NCBI GenBank assembly: GCA_937930535.1
Contig: CALGKJ010000041.1
Location: 1-42,177 of the forward strand
From: an uncultured Clostridia bacterium
GTDB lineage: Bacteria; Bacillota; Clostridia; Lutisporales; Lutisporaceae
DNA: 42,177 nucleotides
Direction of reading: 5' to 3'
Made by a program: the position numbers and the translations under genes. Positions 41,959 through 42,177 of this stretch are shown piece by piece; within the stretch, counting starts at the first letter, position 1; each line of letters begins with the position of its first letter. The notes beneath the pieces are model-generated. The model made no database searches. It saw only the letters and a program-made list of their open reading frames with translations, and was not told the DNA's origin.

Positions 41959-42177
41959 ATGTTAGTACCACTTATTTACTTTGGATGGTTTCTATTATTG
42001 TTTATTATCATTGGTATTACCAGAAATAAGGATAGACAATATATAAAACAAACTTTTTTCTCATTAATTATACTTTCAATTTTAGTTGCCTTAATATTTT
42101 TACAGGATGAGCAGCGATATATATATTTTGAAATCAGTATATATGTAGGTGTGTTTTCATTGATTGGATATATATTC
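41959..42177 (+). CDS. Small membrane protein, 3' end outside window
   Basis: ATG 41959 follows AAGGAG (41941-41946). The 73 visible codons hold three hydrophobic segments: LIYFGWFLLLFIIIGIT, FFSLIILSILVALIFL and YVGVFSLIGYIF, separated by short charged loops (RNKDRQYIK, QDEQRYIYFE). No family is recognised and no stop is reached before the window ends. Confidence 0.65.
   Translation, partial: MLVPLIYFGWFLLLFIIIGITRNKDRQYIKQTFFSLIILSILVALIFLQDEQRYIYFEISIYVGVFSLIGYIF

Overview
The window reads as chromosome of a low-GC Gram-positive anaerobe of the class Clostridia (Bacillota). The AT-rich codon use (AGA, ATA, AAA, TTA), strong GGAGG-type ribosome binding sites, occasional TTG and GTG starts, AddAB in place of RecBCD, a SigI/RsgI pair, a YuaF-like NfeD protein with flotillin, and tryptophanase all fit. 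The genus cannot be fixed from the sequence. There are no rRNA, tRNA or CRISPR loci.

Layout. 1-3040 is a defence/toxin-antitoxin patch: the tail of a Panacea (SocA/DUF4065) antitoxin, an MqsR-like toxin with its own promoter and palindromic operator, and an orphan HsdM-HsdS fusion methylase whose catalytic motif IV is degenerate. 3039-9665 is ordinary chromosome: a lipoprotein cyclophilin, NfeD plus flotillin, a secreted alpha/beta hydrolase, a class 3 aldehyde dehydrogenase and a GNAT acetyltransferase. 9770-13430 is a decayed accessory island. It holds a broken gene resembling peptide natural-product cluster proteins, a second gene remnant, a compact type III (RNA-protein) toxin-antitoxin locus with tandem RNA repeats, an IS21 transposase stub joined to an unknown membrane protein, and an IS66 transposase remnant fused in frame to a diverged copy of part of addB. 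13569-33465 is mostly housekeeping: addB-addA, a two-gene ThrE-type exporter, a zinc-ribbon regulator, sigI-rsgI, a VanW protein, sbcD-sbcC and tryptophanase. 33573-40181 carries a DJ-1/PfpI protein, a guanine riboswitch with no evident target gene, a carboxypeptidase Taq, a YhfC-type membrane protein, a YkvI-like transporter and a LemA/TPM pair. 40182-42177 is AT-rich accessory DNA with a secreted protein interrupted by an in-frame TGA and a membrane protein cut by the window edge.

How parts work together. AddAB (double-strand break resection) and SbcCD (hairpin nuclease) form two repair operons with overlapping genes. SigI/RsgI form an envelope-sensing switch with translational coupling. 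NfeD/flotillin and LemA/TPM are membrane-organisation pairs.

The most unusual signals are non-coding. They are (i) the type III antitoxin RNA repeats with a compensatory stem, (ii) a dispersed two-hairpin element with compensatory stems and a conserved 18-nt loop, found complete or in part at five sites between 23.7 and 38.6 kb, (iii) the orphan guanine riboswitch followed by a region with mutually exclusive folds, and (iv) the transposase-addB scar. All calls are made by eye from the sequence; family names rest on remembered motifs, not on searches.
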